Positions 1 to 7,126 of a stretch of 21,048 nt of DNA are shown in pieces; positions within the stretch are counted from its first letter, which is position 1, and every line of letters begins with the position of its first letter. The DNA lies in NCBI GenBank assembly GCA_038043285.1, contig JBBTCJ010000042.1, positions 1-21,048 of the forward strand, written 5' to 3'. The translations under genes were made by a program, and so were the position numbers. This stretch comes from JBBTCJ01 sp038043285. Lineage in GTDB: Bacteria > Planctomycetota > Phycisphaerae > UBA1845. A model generated the notes under the pieces. The model had not been told where the DNA came from and did no database searches. It saw only the letters and a program-made list of their open reading frames with translations.

Positions 1-2
1 AC

Positions 3-887
3 TACTCCAACAGCCCGACCTACGACGACGTCTACGACTGGTTCCGCGGTCCGTCGAACGCCCGCGTCCATCAGCTGCGCTTCGGCGCCGTGAATCTCGA
101 TCCGAAGGTCGTTGACCTTGCCATGCGCCGCGTGCCTTGTCGCAATCTCGGTTTGGTGGATAAGGACGCGTTGGGCCAGATCGTCCCGGCGAAGGAGACG
201 AACGAGTTGGCAAGCATCTTCGCGCCCATGGGTCTAATGATGCTGATGCTGATGGTCGTGATGGTCGGGGCAACGCCGCTTCTCCAGGGCGTGCTGGAGG
301 AAAAAACCAACCGTATTGCGGAGGTGTTGGTGGGATCCGTTCCACCTTTTCAGTTGATGCTGGGCAAACTGCTGGGAATGGTGGGCGTGTCGTTGACCAT
401 TGCAACGTTCTACCTCGTAGGTGGTTTTGTTGCCGTCCACCAGGCCGGTTTGGGGCACCTTTTTCCCACGAAACTGGTTTGGTGGTTTGTGGTGTTCCAA
501 TCGCTGGCGGTGTTGATGTATGGCTCGCTTTTTATCGCCATCGGGGCGGCCGTCACCGACCAGAAGGAAGCCCAGAGCATGATGACTCCGCTGATGGTCG
601 TGGTGATGTCGCCGATGTTCGTGTGGATGAACGTCGTCCGCGAACCGACCTCGACGCTCTCATTGATGCTGTCGCTGTTTCCACCGGCGACCCCGATGTT
701 GATGCTGGTTCGTCAAGCGGTGCCGCCCGGGATCCCGCTGTGGCAGCCGGCGCTGGGGATTGTTCTTATGGTTATCACGACGCTCGTGCTGGTCCTCGCG
801 GCAGGACGAATATTCCGCGTGGGCTTCCTCATGCAGGGTAAGGGCGCCCGCGTCGGTGAGATGCTGCGATGGGTTTTTCATGGGTGA
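3..887 (+). CDS. ABC-2 type transporter permease, NatB-like (5' end missing)
   Basis: The reading frame is open from the first bases of the window, so the N-terminus and its start codon lie outside; 294 codons are visible. The visible part begins with a soluble stretch, then has about five to six hydrophobic helices. Between the first two sits the motif EEKTNRIAEVLVGSVPP followed by LMLGKLLG, which is the signature of the ABC2_membrane_3 / NatB permease family. These proteins form the membrane half of exporters (Na+ or other small substrates) and work with a separate ATPase subunit, which would be expected just upstream, beyond the window. The missing part probably holds the first membrane helix and most of the extracytoplasmic domain. 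The substrate cannot be told from sequence. The gene converges on the next leftward gene with only 19 bases between stop codons, and no terminator is visible there. Confidence 0.85.
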   Translation, partial: YSNSPTYDDVYDWFRGPSNARVHQLRFGAVNLDPKVVDLAMRRVPCRNLGLVDKDALGQIVPAKETNELASIFAPMGLMMLMLMVVMVGATPLLQGVLEEKTNRIAEVLVGSVPPFQLMLGKLLGMVGVSLTIATFYLVGGFVAVHQAGLGHLFPTKLVWWFVVFQSLAVLMYGSLFIAIGAAVTDQKEAQSMMTPLMVVVMSPMFVWMNVVREPTSTLSLMLSLFPPATPMLMLVRQAVPPGIPLWQPALGIVLMVITTLVLVLAAGRIFRVGFLMQGKGARVGEMLRWVFHG

Positions 888-906
888 ACGGCACCGCGCC
901 TACCTG

Positions 907-1311
907 TCATGACGTCGGAATGAACGGCAGGTCACGAATCACGACCACTTTGAGCCGGACGATTCGGTACGCCGCCGCCGCAAGTTCTTCCCGCTTCACG
1001 CCGAGTTCTCCCGCGACGTGTTTTAGGAGGTGGTCGCGTTCCGCCAGGAACGCGGCCTCCACGTCTTGCTCGACCCCGCCGGCGAGTTGCAGCCCGAGTC
1101 GGCGATCGTAGACCACGTCGTCGACGTCCAGGCCGTTCGACGGCAGAACATTTGCCGCTTTTTCGCACAGTTGAGCGAAGCAATCGCGTAACCGCTGCAT
1201 GTCGACGCTGAGCAAGTCCTCATCTGCCAACATGGCTTGGACGTGGATCGATTCCTGCGGCGGTCGTCTCATGGCAAGCAGGACCATACCGGGCGGGGGC
1301 CAACGTCCCAT
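907..1311 (-). CDS. Conserved-looking hypothetical protein, about 134 residues
   Basis: I do not recognise this protein. It is acidic to neutral, soluble, has no signal peptide or membrane helix, and looks mostly alpha-helical, with a final hydrophobic strand (RLKVVVIRDLPFIP). The frame is preferred over overlapping open frames because its composition is protein-like while the others are Arg/Thr/Ser-rich shadows. The start is uncertain: TTG at 1320, ATG at 1311 with a GGCGGA-like sequence about 10-15 bases upstream, or ATG at 1272. It starts 12-22 bases after the stop of the kinase/nucleosidase-like gene and is probably the last gene of that leftward operon, so it may be a partner of that enzyme. 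No function is assigned. Confidence 0.55.
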   Translation of the reverse strand: MGRWPPPGMVLLAMRRPPQESIHVQAMLADEDLLSVDMQRLRDCFAQLCEKAANVLPSNGLDVDDVVYDRRLGLQLAGGVEQDVEAAFLAERDHLLKHVAGELGVKREELAAAAYRIVRLKVVVIRDLPFIPTS

Positions 1312-1332
1312 CAGAGCCAAGTCCGCCTCGGC

Positions 1333-2499
1333 TCAGCCCAGAGGCAGTTGATACGACCCGATGTATCCGCGGTCCTGGAGATGCTTGAACAGCTCCGGCA
1401 GACCGGGAAAAACCGCGGTGGCCGTCTCGGTGATAAACGGTGAAGGCTCGGTCTTTGGCCTCCAGACGATGTAAACCTCCTTGGTTCCCTCGTAAGCGTG
1501 CTGCAACTCGCGCTCGACGCCGGACGAAATGCCGGGGCGACCGTCGGGCAGCTCGGGAATGTAGCTCACGATGATGTGCGACTGGTCGATCAGTTTGAAG
1601 TCGCGGGCATAGATCTGCGCGTCGATGTCACGGGCGATCCGGGTGATCTCGCTGACATCGATTCTCAGCCTTCGACCGTGGACGTTCACGACGACTTCGT
1701 CGTCGCCTCGCTTGGTGGCTTCGCCCGCGTCGTAGAGCAGGCGCTTCTCGTCCAGGTCAGCAGGGTCGAAGGTGATGAAGTGTTCCGCGAGCGCGTCGCG
1801 GAACTGCTCGATTTCGCGCAACACCTCCGGCAACTCCATCACGTGCGTCATGGGGAATGAAGGATAAACCCGTCGCCGGTGAGGTTCAAACATCAGCCGA
1901 TAGATCGCCTGGGCGTTGATGCGCGGAGTGCTGCGCGAGACGACGTAAGCGCGGCCATACCCCGCGACCGCCTCAGCCATCGCCTCGGTCACCACGATTT
2001 CCTCCTCGCGCCAGACGAGAATGTCCTTGAGCGTGTGCCGCAACTCGTGCTCGCGTTGGAGCCGCTCGTGCACCACGTCAACGTTGTCGACCAGGGTGAT
2101 ATACAAGTCGGCGTCGAGTTCCTGCATTTGAGCGTGGTCGTAAGCATGGAAAAGCCCGTGCTTCCAACGGAAAGTCGCGTGGGTGTTGACCAGGACGTTG
2201 GCCCCGGTTGCGGCCGCCTGGAGCACGTCCTTGAACACGCTTCGGCGGAGCGCGGTCAGTCGCTGTCGTGGGAGGTCAAGGATTCGTCCTGGGGCGACGT
2301 CCGGTGCTTCGGCGTACATCAGGTCGCCGACGTTGAATAGCTGTACCTCGTGCCCGTGTGCCTGAGCGAGTCGAACGACTTGTTCCAGGAAAGGTTTCTT
2401 GTCCAGCCCAACCTGCCCAGTCACGATGGTCCGCACGCCGGGCCTCGGCGGGCGATTGCGTTGGAAGGAAAATTGGGAGGATGCGGCGCCGGTGGTCAT
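1333..2499 (-). CDS. Two-domain protein: NMP-kinase-like P-loop domain fused to a nucleoside-deoxyribosyltransferase-like domain
   Basis: The protein has 388 residues and starts at ATG 2499. Residues about 22-205 look like an archaeal adenylate-kinase (AdkA) or AAA-type P-loop domain. There is a Walker-A-like loop GQVGLDKK at 28-35 with Lys but without the usual Ser/Thr after it, then NVLVNTHATF at 101-110 and LYITLVDNVDVVHERL at 132-147, which matches the strand preceding the nucleotide lid in these kinases. Residues about 210-380 resemble the nucleoside 2-deoxyribosyltransferase (NDT) fold. SHIIVSYIP (307-315) is followed by SSGVERELQHA (325-335), where Glu331 sits where NDT enzymes carry their catalytic Glu, and then by EVYIVW. 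The protein has no signal peptide and is probably cytosolic. It lies 21 bases downstream of the CAP lipoprotein gene. Binding or cleaving a nucleotide is plausible, but the reaction is unknown, and the family assignment rests on motifs seen by eye. Confidence 0.7.
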   Translation of the reverse strand: MTTGAASSQFSFQRNRPPRPGVRTIVTGQVGLDKKPFLEQVVRLAQAHGHEVQLFNVGDLMYAEAPDVAPGRILDLPRQRLTALRRSVFKDVLQAAATGANVLVNTHATFRWKHGLFHAYDHAQMQELDADLYITLVDNVDVVHERLQREHELRHTLKDILVWREEEIVVTEAMAEAVAGYGRAYVVSRSTPRINAQAIYRLMFEPHRRRVYPSFPMTHVMELPEVLREIEQFRDALAEHFITFDPADLDEKRLLYDAGEATKRGDDEVVVNVHGRRLRIDVSEITRIARDIDAQIYARDFKLIDQSHIIVSYIPELPDGRPGISSGVERELQHAYEGTKEVYIVWRPKTEPSPFITETATAVFPGLPELFKHLQDRGYIGSYQLPLG

Positions 2500-2520
2500 G
2501 CGAGGCGCCGCCCCGAGAGG

Positions 2521-3102
2521 CTACTCAGCCGGGACGGCGAATTCCTGCACCCAATAGGATCCATACTCGCCGCCTTCGCGCACGCCGATGCCCACGTCGA
2601 CCCACTTGGAATCAAGAATGATGTCGCGGTGGGCCGGGCTATCCATCCAGGCCTTTACCACGTCCGCAGGCGTTTCCTGCCCCGCGGCCAGGGTCTCGCC
2701 AATCCAAAGGAAGCGATAACGCCCGATCACCGCCCGGTCGCCCGGTCCGTATCCGCTCAGCGGGTCAATGTGCTCCAGAAAATCTTCCTCGATCATGCGG
2801 CACGCGTAATCCGACGCGATCTTGTCGAGCTGTTCGTTGCGAATGACCGGAGGAAGCTCCTCGACCGCCCGCTCAAGGTTGATCAGTTGGAGAACCTGGT
2901 CCGCCAGACGGTCCGACTCATCGGTCAGAATGCACCGACCCGCAACTTCTCCGGCATCATCCACCCCGGCGATGTCGCCCTCGGCGGAGAAGCACCCTCC
3001 CGCGAGGGGAAGGGGGATCAGCAGAACCTGGAGGATAAGCCTCCGAAGCGAAGTCCGGGCCGCCGTCGCCGCACCGCAAAGCTTGCTGGAGGAAGATCCC
3101 AT
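2521..3102 (-). CDS. CAP/SCP (YkwD-like) domain lipoprotein
   Basis: This protein of about 193 residues has an N-terminal signal (RRLILQVLLIPLPLAGGC) ending in a lipobox LAGGC, so it is probably lipidated and exported. Residues about 65-190 form a CAP domain: LINLERAVEELPPV, then a HIDPLSGYG segment, then GETLAAGQETPADVVKAWMDSPAHRDIIL, and finally VDVGIGVR with YWVQEFA. The two His residues and the Glu of GET fit the usual CAP cavity. Bacterial CAP proteins of this type are extracytoplasmic and their biochemical role is mostly unknown. ATG 3102 is taken as start; a GTG lies directly before it at 3105, and no strong ribosome-binding site favours either. It is read in the same direction as the FHA-GAF gene, 97 bases downstream of it, and 21 bases ahead of the kinase/NDT-like gene, so a shared transcript is likely. 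Confidence 0.85.
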   Translation of the reverse strand: MGSSSSKLCGAATAARTSLRRLILQVLLIPLPLAGGCFSAEGDIAGVDDAGEVAGRCILTDESDRLADQVLQLINLERAVEELPPVIRNEQLDKIASDYACRMIEEDFLEHIDPLSGYGPGDRAVIGRYRFLWIGETLAAGQETPADVVKAWMDSPAHRDIILDSKWVDVGIGVREGGEYGSYWVQEFAVPAE

Positions 3103-3198
3103 CACAAGTGAATTTTACGCCGTGCGGGGCAACCGGACAAGCCATCGACCCAGACGCATGAAACACCGTCGTTACGAGCGGGGCAGCATCCCGCCGGG

Positions 3199-4812
3199 CT
3201 ACGCCGGACGGTGGGCAAGTAATATCGTGCTATCGGACCTGGACGACGGATTCTTGAGGTATCCCGCCAGATCGACGAGCAGCTCGTCCAAGGCCGCCGA
3301 TGCCGACCGGCCAAATCCTTCGCACAGGGTCTCGACAAGCCGGCTTTCGCCAAGCGATTCGCCGCTCTCGTTCGTCGCCTTGACGCAGCCGGGGGTGTAG
3401 AACGCCAGCGTCTCCGAGTCATTCACGCGAATGGTCAGACCCGTGTATTCGATCGGCTGACCGTTGCCGACCGCAGGCGAATCCAACTTGGTCAGCTTCT
3501 TCGCTTTTCCTCCTTGGCCCACGAGAATCGCTCCGATCCGACCTGCCGTAGCGATTTCCGCGGCTCCACTCTTGGGATTCACGACCGCCGCGACCACGTC
3601 GACCGAACAGGGATCGGCTTCATCCGAGAGCAGCCAATTCAGGGCCTTCAAGAGCACCCGCGGCGGATCGGCGTGAAGCACCGAAACCCGAAAGGCGCCG
3701 CGGATCTCTGCCAAGGCGACGAGCGTCCGTGCCGATCCCGCGACAACCCGAGCAACCAAGATCGCGGCCAGACCGTTGGGCATCTTGGCCACGTCCATCA
3801 GATCCCCGTTTTGTTCCGCTCCACGCGACGAATGATACGCCAATTCCAGCTTGGACCAGGTGGGAACCTTGCGCGGCTCCAGGCAGGCGAGCGGTCCAGC
3901 CGCCGCGGCGCCGGTCGGAGCGACCGATGATCGGATGTCCCCGTGGAGGGGGGTGTGCAGCAGAGGCGCAATCACGCTCGCCAAGGTCGTCAAAAGGTCC
4001 AAGTCGGCGTCGTCATACACCCGCGCGTGGCGGAGCGTGTCGGCGTACAGCAAGCCGATCGGTCCGTGCTCACCCGGAATGGGCACGGCCAGCACCGACT
4101 GCGTCACACCGTCGCCGGTCCTGGGGACGGTGATGCATTGTTGCCGGTTCAGGCATCGGTAGACGTACGTCTCGAGTTTGGGCGGCTGGAGACTTGTTGG
4201 CGTCCCTTCCAGGCGGCCGTCCATGTATTCGATCTCGGCGTCCGGTTTGGTTCGCAAACCCATCCAGACCATCCGAGCGCCCAGGTTGGGTTCCAGCGTT
4301 CGAAGGATCGCCTCCATCAGCGATGGAAGATCAGAGCAGGATCGCGCTGCCAAAAGAACCGCCGCCAGCGTCGCGCGGCGTTGAGCGTTGAGTTTAACGT
4401 CCGCGTCCGGCTTCCGGACTATGCTTCGCGGAGGCAATGGAAATTGTCGAATCAGCGCAAGCTCGTCGACCTTCCCCGGCTCTGGCAGGACCACCTCGCC
4501 CTCGGGTTCGATCGAGAAGCGCAGTTCAAACCGCGCGACGGTGATGACGTCGCCATCCGTAACCGTGACGCGCCCCGACACCGGTTGCTCGTTGAGCCGA
4601 CTCTGCCGATCGTCGCGGGTCATGGGGACGTAGACCCAGTCGTCGCCGACGATATCCAGCGTGGCATGATGCGAGGCGATTTCGACGTCGGGGAGTTGGA
4701 CGAGGTTCCCGGAGTGGGATCCGATGGTGACCGGTCCGGATCGGAACTCGAAGTCGCGAACGTTAGGGTTCGCGTCGGTGATCGTCCGCATGTCCGTGAC
4801 CTGCAATCGCAT
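3199..4812 (-). CDS. FHA-GAF-SpoIIE/PP2C-like protein, probable pseudophosphatase
   Basis: The protein has 537 residues and starts at ATG 4812, with GGGGAG about 11 bases upstream. Residues about 20-100 form an FHA domain (VTIGSHSGNLVQLPD, then IASHHATL), a phosphothreonine-peptide reader. Residues about 150-288 form a GAF domain (LAVPIPGEHGPIGLLYADTL near 241-260). Residues about 318-536 follow the SpoIIE/PP2C-like phosphatase fold: GDLMDV at 336-341, FYTPGCVKATNESGESLG at 471-488 and SDSTILLAHR at 526-535. The metal-binding Asp of the usual DVSGHG motif is replaced (ARVVAGS, 354-360), and the Asp of TDG is Pro474. Activity is therefore doubtful and the domain may only bind a partner. No transmembrane segment is visible, so it is probably cytosolic. 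The gene is divergent from mqnD and may head the leftward operon. It could belong to the same phospho-signalling network as the kinase and FHA genes further right. Confidence 0.85.
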   Translation of the reverse strand: MRLQVTDMRTITDANPNVRDFEFRSGPVTIGSHSGNLVQLPDVEIASHHATLDIVGDDWVYVPMTRDDRQSRLNEQPVSGRVTVTDGDVITVARFELRFSIEPEGEVVLPEPGKVDELALIRQFPLPPRSIVRKPDADVKLNAQRRATLAAVLLAARSCSDLPSLMEAILRTLEPNLGARMVWMGLRTKPDAEIEYMDGRLEGTPTSLQPPKLETYVYRCLNRQQCITVPRTGDGVTQSVLAVPIPGEHGPIGLLYADTLRHARVYDDADLDLLTTLASVIAPLLHTPLHGDIRSSVAPTGAAAAGPLACLEPRKVPTWSKLELAYHSSRGAEQNGDLMDVAKMPNGLAAILVARVVAGSARTLVALAEIRGAFRVSVLHADPPRVLLKALNWLLSDEADPCSVDVVAAVVNPKSGAAEIATAGRIGAILVGQGGKAKKLTKLDSPAVGNGQPIEYTGLTIRVNDSETLAFYTPGCVKATNESGESLGESRLVETLCEGFGRSASAALDELLVDLAGYLKNPSSRSDSTILLAHRPA

Positions 4813-4909
4813 TCGTTCGGCTTCTCCCCGCCTCGCCCCAACGCCTTGCGGACCACGCCTCGGACCGTTCTAATCCACTGCTGGGCGATTCTAGCGAAAG
4901 GATCTCCGT

Positions 4910-5791
4910 GTGACTATGGCTTGCGCGGATCATGTGAGTAGTTCCAGGAAGATCGCGAAGCGGCTGACGTTGGGGCATAGCCCCGACCCTGACGATGCTT
5001 TCATGTTTTACGCGCTGGCGGAGAACAAGATCGACGCCGGCGGGTGGGTGTTTGAGCACGTTTTGCAGGACATCCAAACGCTCAACGACCGTGCCCTGCG
5101 CGGCGAACTGGACGTCACCGCCATCAGCATCCATGCCTACCCCTTCGTCGCCGACAAGTACGTCCTGACGAGCTGCGGCTGCAGCATGGGTGATGGCTAC
5201 GGCCCGATGGTGGTCGCGCGCGAGGTGATGACCGTCGCCGACCTTCGCGGACGCCTCATCGCCGTCCCCGGGGAGCGGACGACCGCCTTTCTGGTGCTCA
5301 ACCTATTGTTGGGACGGGGGAACTTCCGGCACCGAGTGATCATGTTCGATCAGATTCTCGACGCCGTAGCTCGCGGCGACGTGGATGCCGGACTTGTCAT
5401 TCACGAGGGTCAGCTGACGTACGCGAACCATCGCCTTCACCTGGCGGTTGAACTGGGGCGGTGGTGGAAGCAGACAACGGGCTTGCCGCTTCCGTTGGGC
5501 GGCAATTGCATCCGCCGTGATTGGGACCTTGACACCGCGGAGCGGGTCACATCCGTTCTACGCCGCAGCATCGAGTACAGCCTCGCGCATCGCCGGGAAG
5601 CCGTGGAACATGCCATGCGTTACGCCCGCGACCTGACGCCGGAGCTGGCCGATAGATTCATCGGACTGTACGTCAATCAATGGACTCTGGATTACCGCGA
5701 AACTGGACGAGAAGCCGTTGCCGAACTGCTTCGCCGCGGGCATCAGATCGGCTTGGTACCGGCGCTTTTCAAGGTCGATTTCATCGGGTAG
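4910..5791 (+). CDS. mqnD: 1,4-dihydroxy-6-naphthoate synthase (futalosine pathway)
   Basis: MqnD converts cyclic dehypoxanthine futalosine to 1,4-dihydroxy-6-naphthoate in the futalosine route to menaquinone. The 293-residue length fits the family. Near the N-terminus is the hallmark LGHSPDPDDAFMFYAL (21-36). IHEGQLTY (164-171) carries the His (His165) that corresponds to the catalytic His described for this family. The fold is that of a periplasmic-binding-protein-like two-lobed cytosolic enzyme. The start is GTG 4910 with GAAAGGA about 7 bases upstream; ATG 4916 two codons later is the alternative. The other mqn genes are not in this window, so the pathway genes are scattered. The SEC-C gene follows after 46 bases in the same direction and may be co-transcribed. 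Confidence 0.93.
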   Translation: MTMACADHVSSSRKIAKRLTLGHSPDPDDAFMFYALAENKIDAGGWVFEHVLQDIQTLNDRALRGELDVTAISIHAYPFVADKYVLTSCGCSMGDGYGPMVVAREVMTVADLRGRLIAVPGERTTAFLVLNLLLGRGNFRHRVIMFDQILDAVARGDVDAGLVIHEGQLTYANHRLHLAVELGRWWKQTTGLPLPLGGNCIRRDWDLDTAERVTSVLRRSIEYSLAHRREAVEHAMRYARDLTPELADRFIGLYVNQWTLDYRETGREAVAELLRRGHQIGLVPALFKVDFIG

Positions 5792-5837
5792 GACGTACGA
5801 ACGCGGGAATCATCGAATCAAAGAAGGGTAAGGCACA

Positions 5838-6047
5838 ATGAGCAAGCACGACAATCCAGGGCCCAAGCGGTTTCACGATCGCCAGGAGCAGGACAAAACT
5901 TACCGCAAACAGCTTCCGGGCGAAGACGAGGAGCCATTGCCTTCCCCCGTCGATCCGATCCAGGCGGGGAAAAAGCCCGGACGAAACGACCCCTGTCCCT
6001 GCGGAAGCGGCAAGAAGTACAAACAGTGTTGCGCCGCCAAGCCCTAA
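5838..6047 (+). CDS. Small SEC-C motif protein
   Basis: This 69-residue protein starts at ATG 5838, with AAGG about 7 bases upstream. The first 45 residues are polar and low in predicted structure. The C-terminus holds a complete SEC-C zinc-binding motif, PGRNDPCPCGSGKKYKQCC, with Cys53, Cys55, Cys64 and Cys65. This motif is best known from the tail of SecA, where it binds zinc and contacts SecB and ribosomes, and it also occurs in many stand-alone small proteins of unknown role. The protein lacks any SecA ATPase part and is not a SecA fragment in the usual sense, since it has its own start and ribosome-binding site. It lies 46 bases after mqnD. Confidence 0.85.
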   Translation: MSKHDNPGPKRFHDRQEQDKTYRKQLPGEDEEPLPSPVDPIQAGKKPGRNDPCPCGSGKKYKQCCAAKP

Positions 6048-6120
6048 CTCCACGGCCGAGAAGGCAAGTCCTCGTGGCCTCGACCGGCGAAGGATCGAAC
6101 CGTACTCCTCAAGTGCGACG

Positions 6121-6153
6121 ACAAAAAGAAAACGCGCCGCACGAGGCGGCGCG
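6121..6153 (-). terminator. Intrinsic terminator of the secreted TSP3-motif gene
   Basis: Reading leftward, a perfect 8-bp G/C stem (CGCGCCGC paired with GCGGCGCG, 6133-6153, 5-base loop) is followed directly by TTTTCTTTTTGT. It lies 57 bases past the stop codon of the leftward gene ending at 6210. On the + strand there is no T-run after the stem, so it is directional. Confidence 0.85.
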
Positions 6154-6209
6154 AGGGTGCTCCACGCCAACTTTCGGCTGCCGCGGACCGGACCGTCTTC
6201 AATTCCCGC

Positions 6210-6626
6210 TTACGGCTGTGGCGGGATGTTCGCCTTCGCGGCGCAGCGAACGATCTTACCCTTTTGCGACCGCTCAATAAGCCCCGACTGCTGCCAGACC
6301 TTCGCGAGCTTGGCCACGCAGCTAACAAACTTTCCGTGGTTCCGAGCATCCACCGCACAGATCTCGACCTCATCGGCCATCGAGCAACCTACGTCCGACA
6401 CCGCATTGGGTACGTTGGTGGCGCAACCGTCGATGACCAGAAGCTCGGCGAGGTCCGAGGCCGCGCAAGAATCGAGCTGATCGCAGATGCCGTCACCGTC
6501 GGTGTCCACGATCGGTTCCGTACATCCGGACGTCTGGGCGTAGGTCGCGGACTTGGAAGACGTCCAAACGACCACCGCGACCGCAACCAAACCGATAAGT
6601 GAAAGACCGAAGAACTCTCGACGCAT
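6210..6626 (-). CDS. Small secreted Cys-rich protein with thrombospondin type 3-like calcium motif
   Basis: This 138-residue protein starts at ATG 6626, which has AGGAG 9 bases upstream; this start is better supported than the longer frame beginning at 6674. A signal peptide (MRREFFGLSLIGLVAVAVVVW, ending near ATYA|Q) directs export. The mature part begins with Cys35 and then DTDGDGICDQLDSC (41-54), a thrombospondin type 3-like repeat that binds calcium in known proteins. The mature protein has eight cysteines (35, 48, 54, 68, 81, 90, 103, 128), an even number compatible with disulphides. The rest matches nothing I recognise. The gene stands alone and ends in a strong intrinsic terminator. 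It may be a surface or matrix protein. Confidence 0.8.
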   Translation of the reverse strand: MRREFFGLSLIGLVAVAVVVWTSSKSATYAQTSGCTEPIVDTDGDGICDQLDSCAASDLAELLVIDGCATNVPNAVSDVGCSMADEVEICAVDARNHGKFVSCVAKLAKVWQQSGLIERSQKGKIVRCAAKANIPPQP

Positions 6627-6674
6627 TTTTCCACTCCTGTTTTTGGAAGAACCTTGCCTCACGGCGTGTCCCAT

Positions 6675-7126
6675 GAACCCGGCGCCATTCTAGCCCATCC
6701 CATGACCCCTGCACAAGCCGTCCGGCGTACGATTGCGCCGTCTAGCCCCGTCGGTGGCCCGGGTATCTTACCCGTCCAATAGGTCCGAGGACAGTGGGAC
6801 ACCGGTCATAGAAGGCTGAGATCGCCACAAAGTAATCCAGGTTGAGCAACTTGGACGGCTGCGCGCCACCCCTTGGGTCCGAAAAAACCCGGCTGGTTCG
6901 GGCTTTCGCTCGGCGTCTGATGCAAATAAAACCGTACCCGCCGCGAATCCCCTCACGGATGGACGTAACAACGTCAGTCTTGCAAAGCCGCCCGACTGGT
7001 GAGCGGAATCCGCGGGTGAGGTGGCCGGTGGGTGGGACTAGGGGGTTCAGCCGCAGTTGATGCTAGATGCCTTCAGCCGGTACGCTTGGTACGGAAGCTG
7101 ACGCCCTTCGGTGGAGTATGTGGTGC
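6675..7126. other. Intergenic region between divergent genes, no convincing gene
   Basis: About 450 bases separate the secreted-protein gene from the FHA-protein gene. Short open frames here (6842-7060 +, 6768-6971 -) have shadow-like composition and no supporting ribosome-binding site. The only structure I see is a terminator-like hairpin on the minus strand near 6882-6905. Confidence 0.6.
6882..6905 (-). terminator. Possible orphan intrinsic terminator
   Basis: On the minus strand, a short CCCG/CGGG stem (loop AACCAGC) is followed by six T residues. No leftward gene lies to its right before the rightward FHA gene, so it would end an unannotated small transcript, or it may be chance. The stem is only 4-5 bp. 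Confidence 0.3.

Noticed and set aside
3943..4941. 332-codon + frame opposite the FHA-GAF gene
   Set aside because: The minus strand carries recognisable FHA and GAF domains; this frame matches nothing and overruns the mqnD start.
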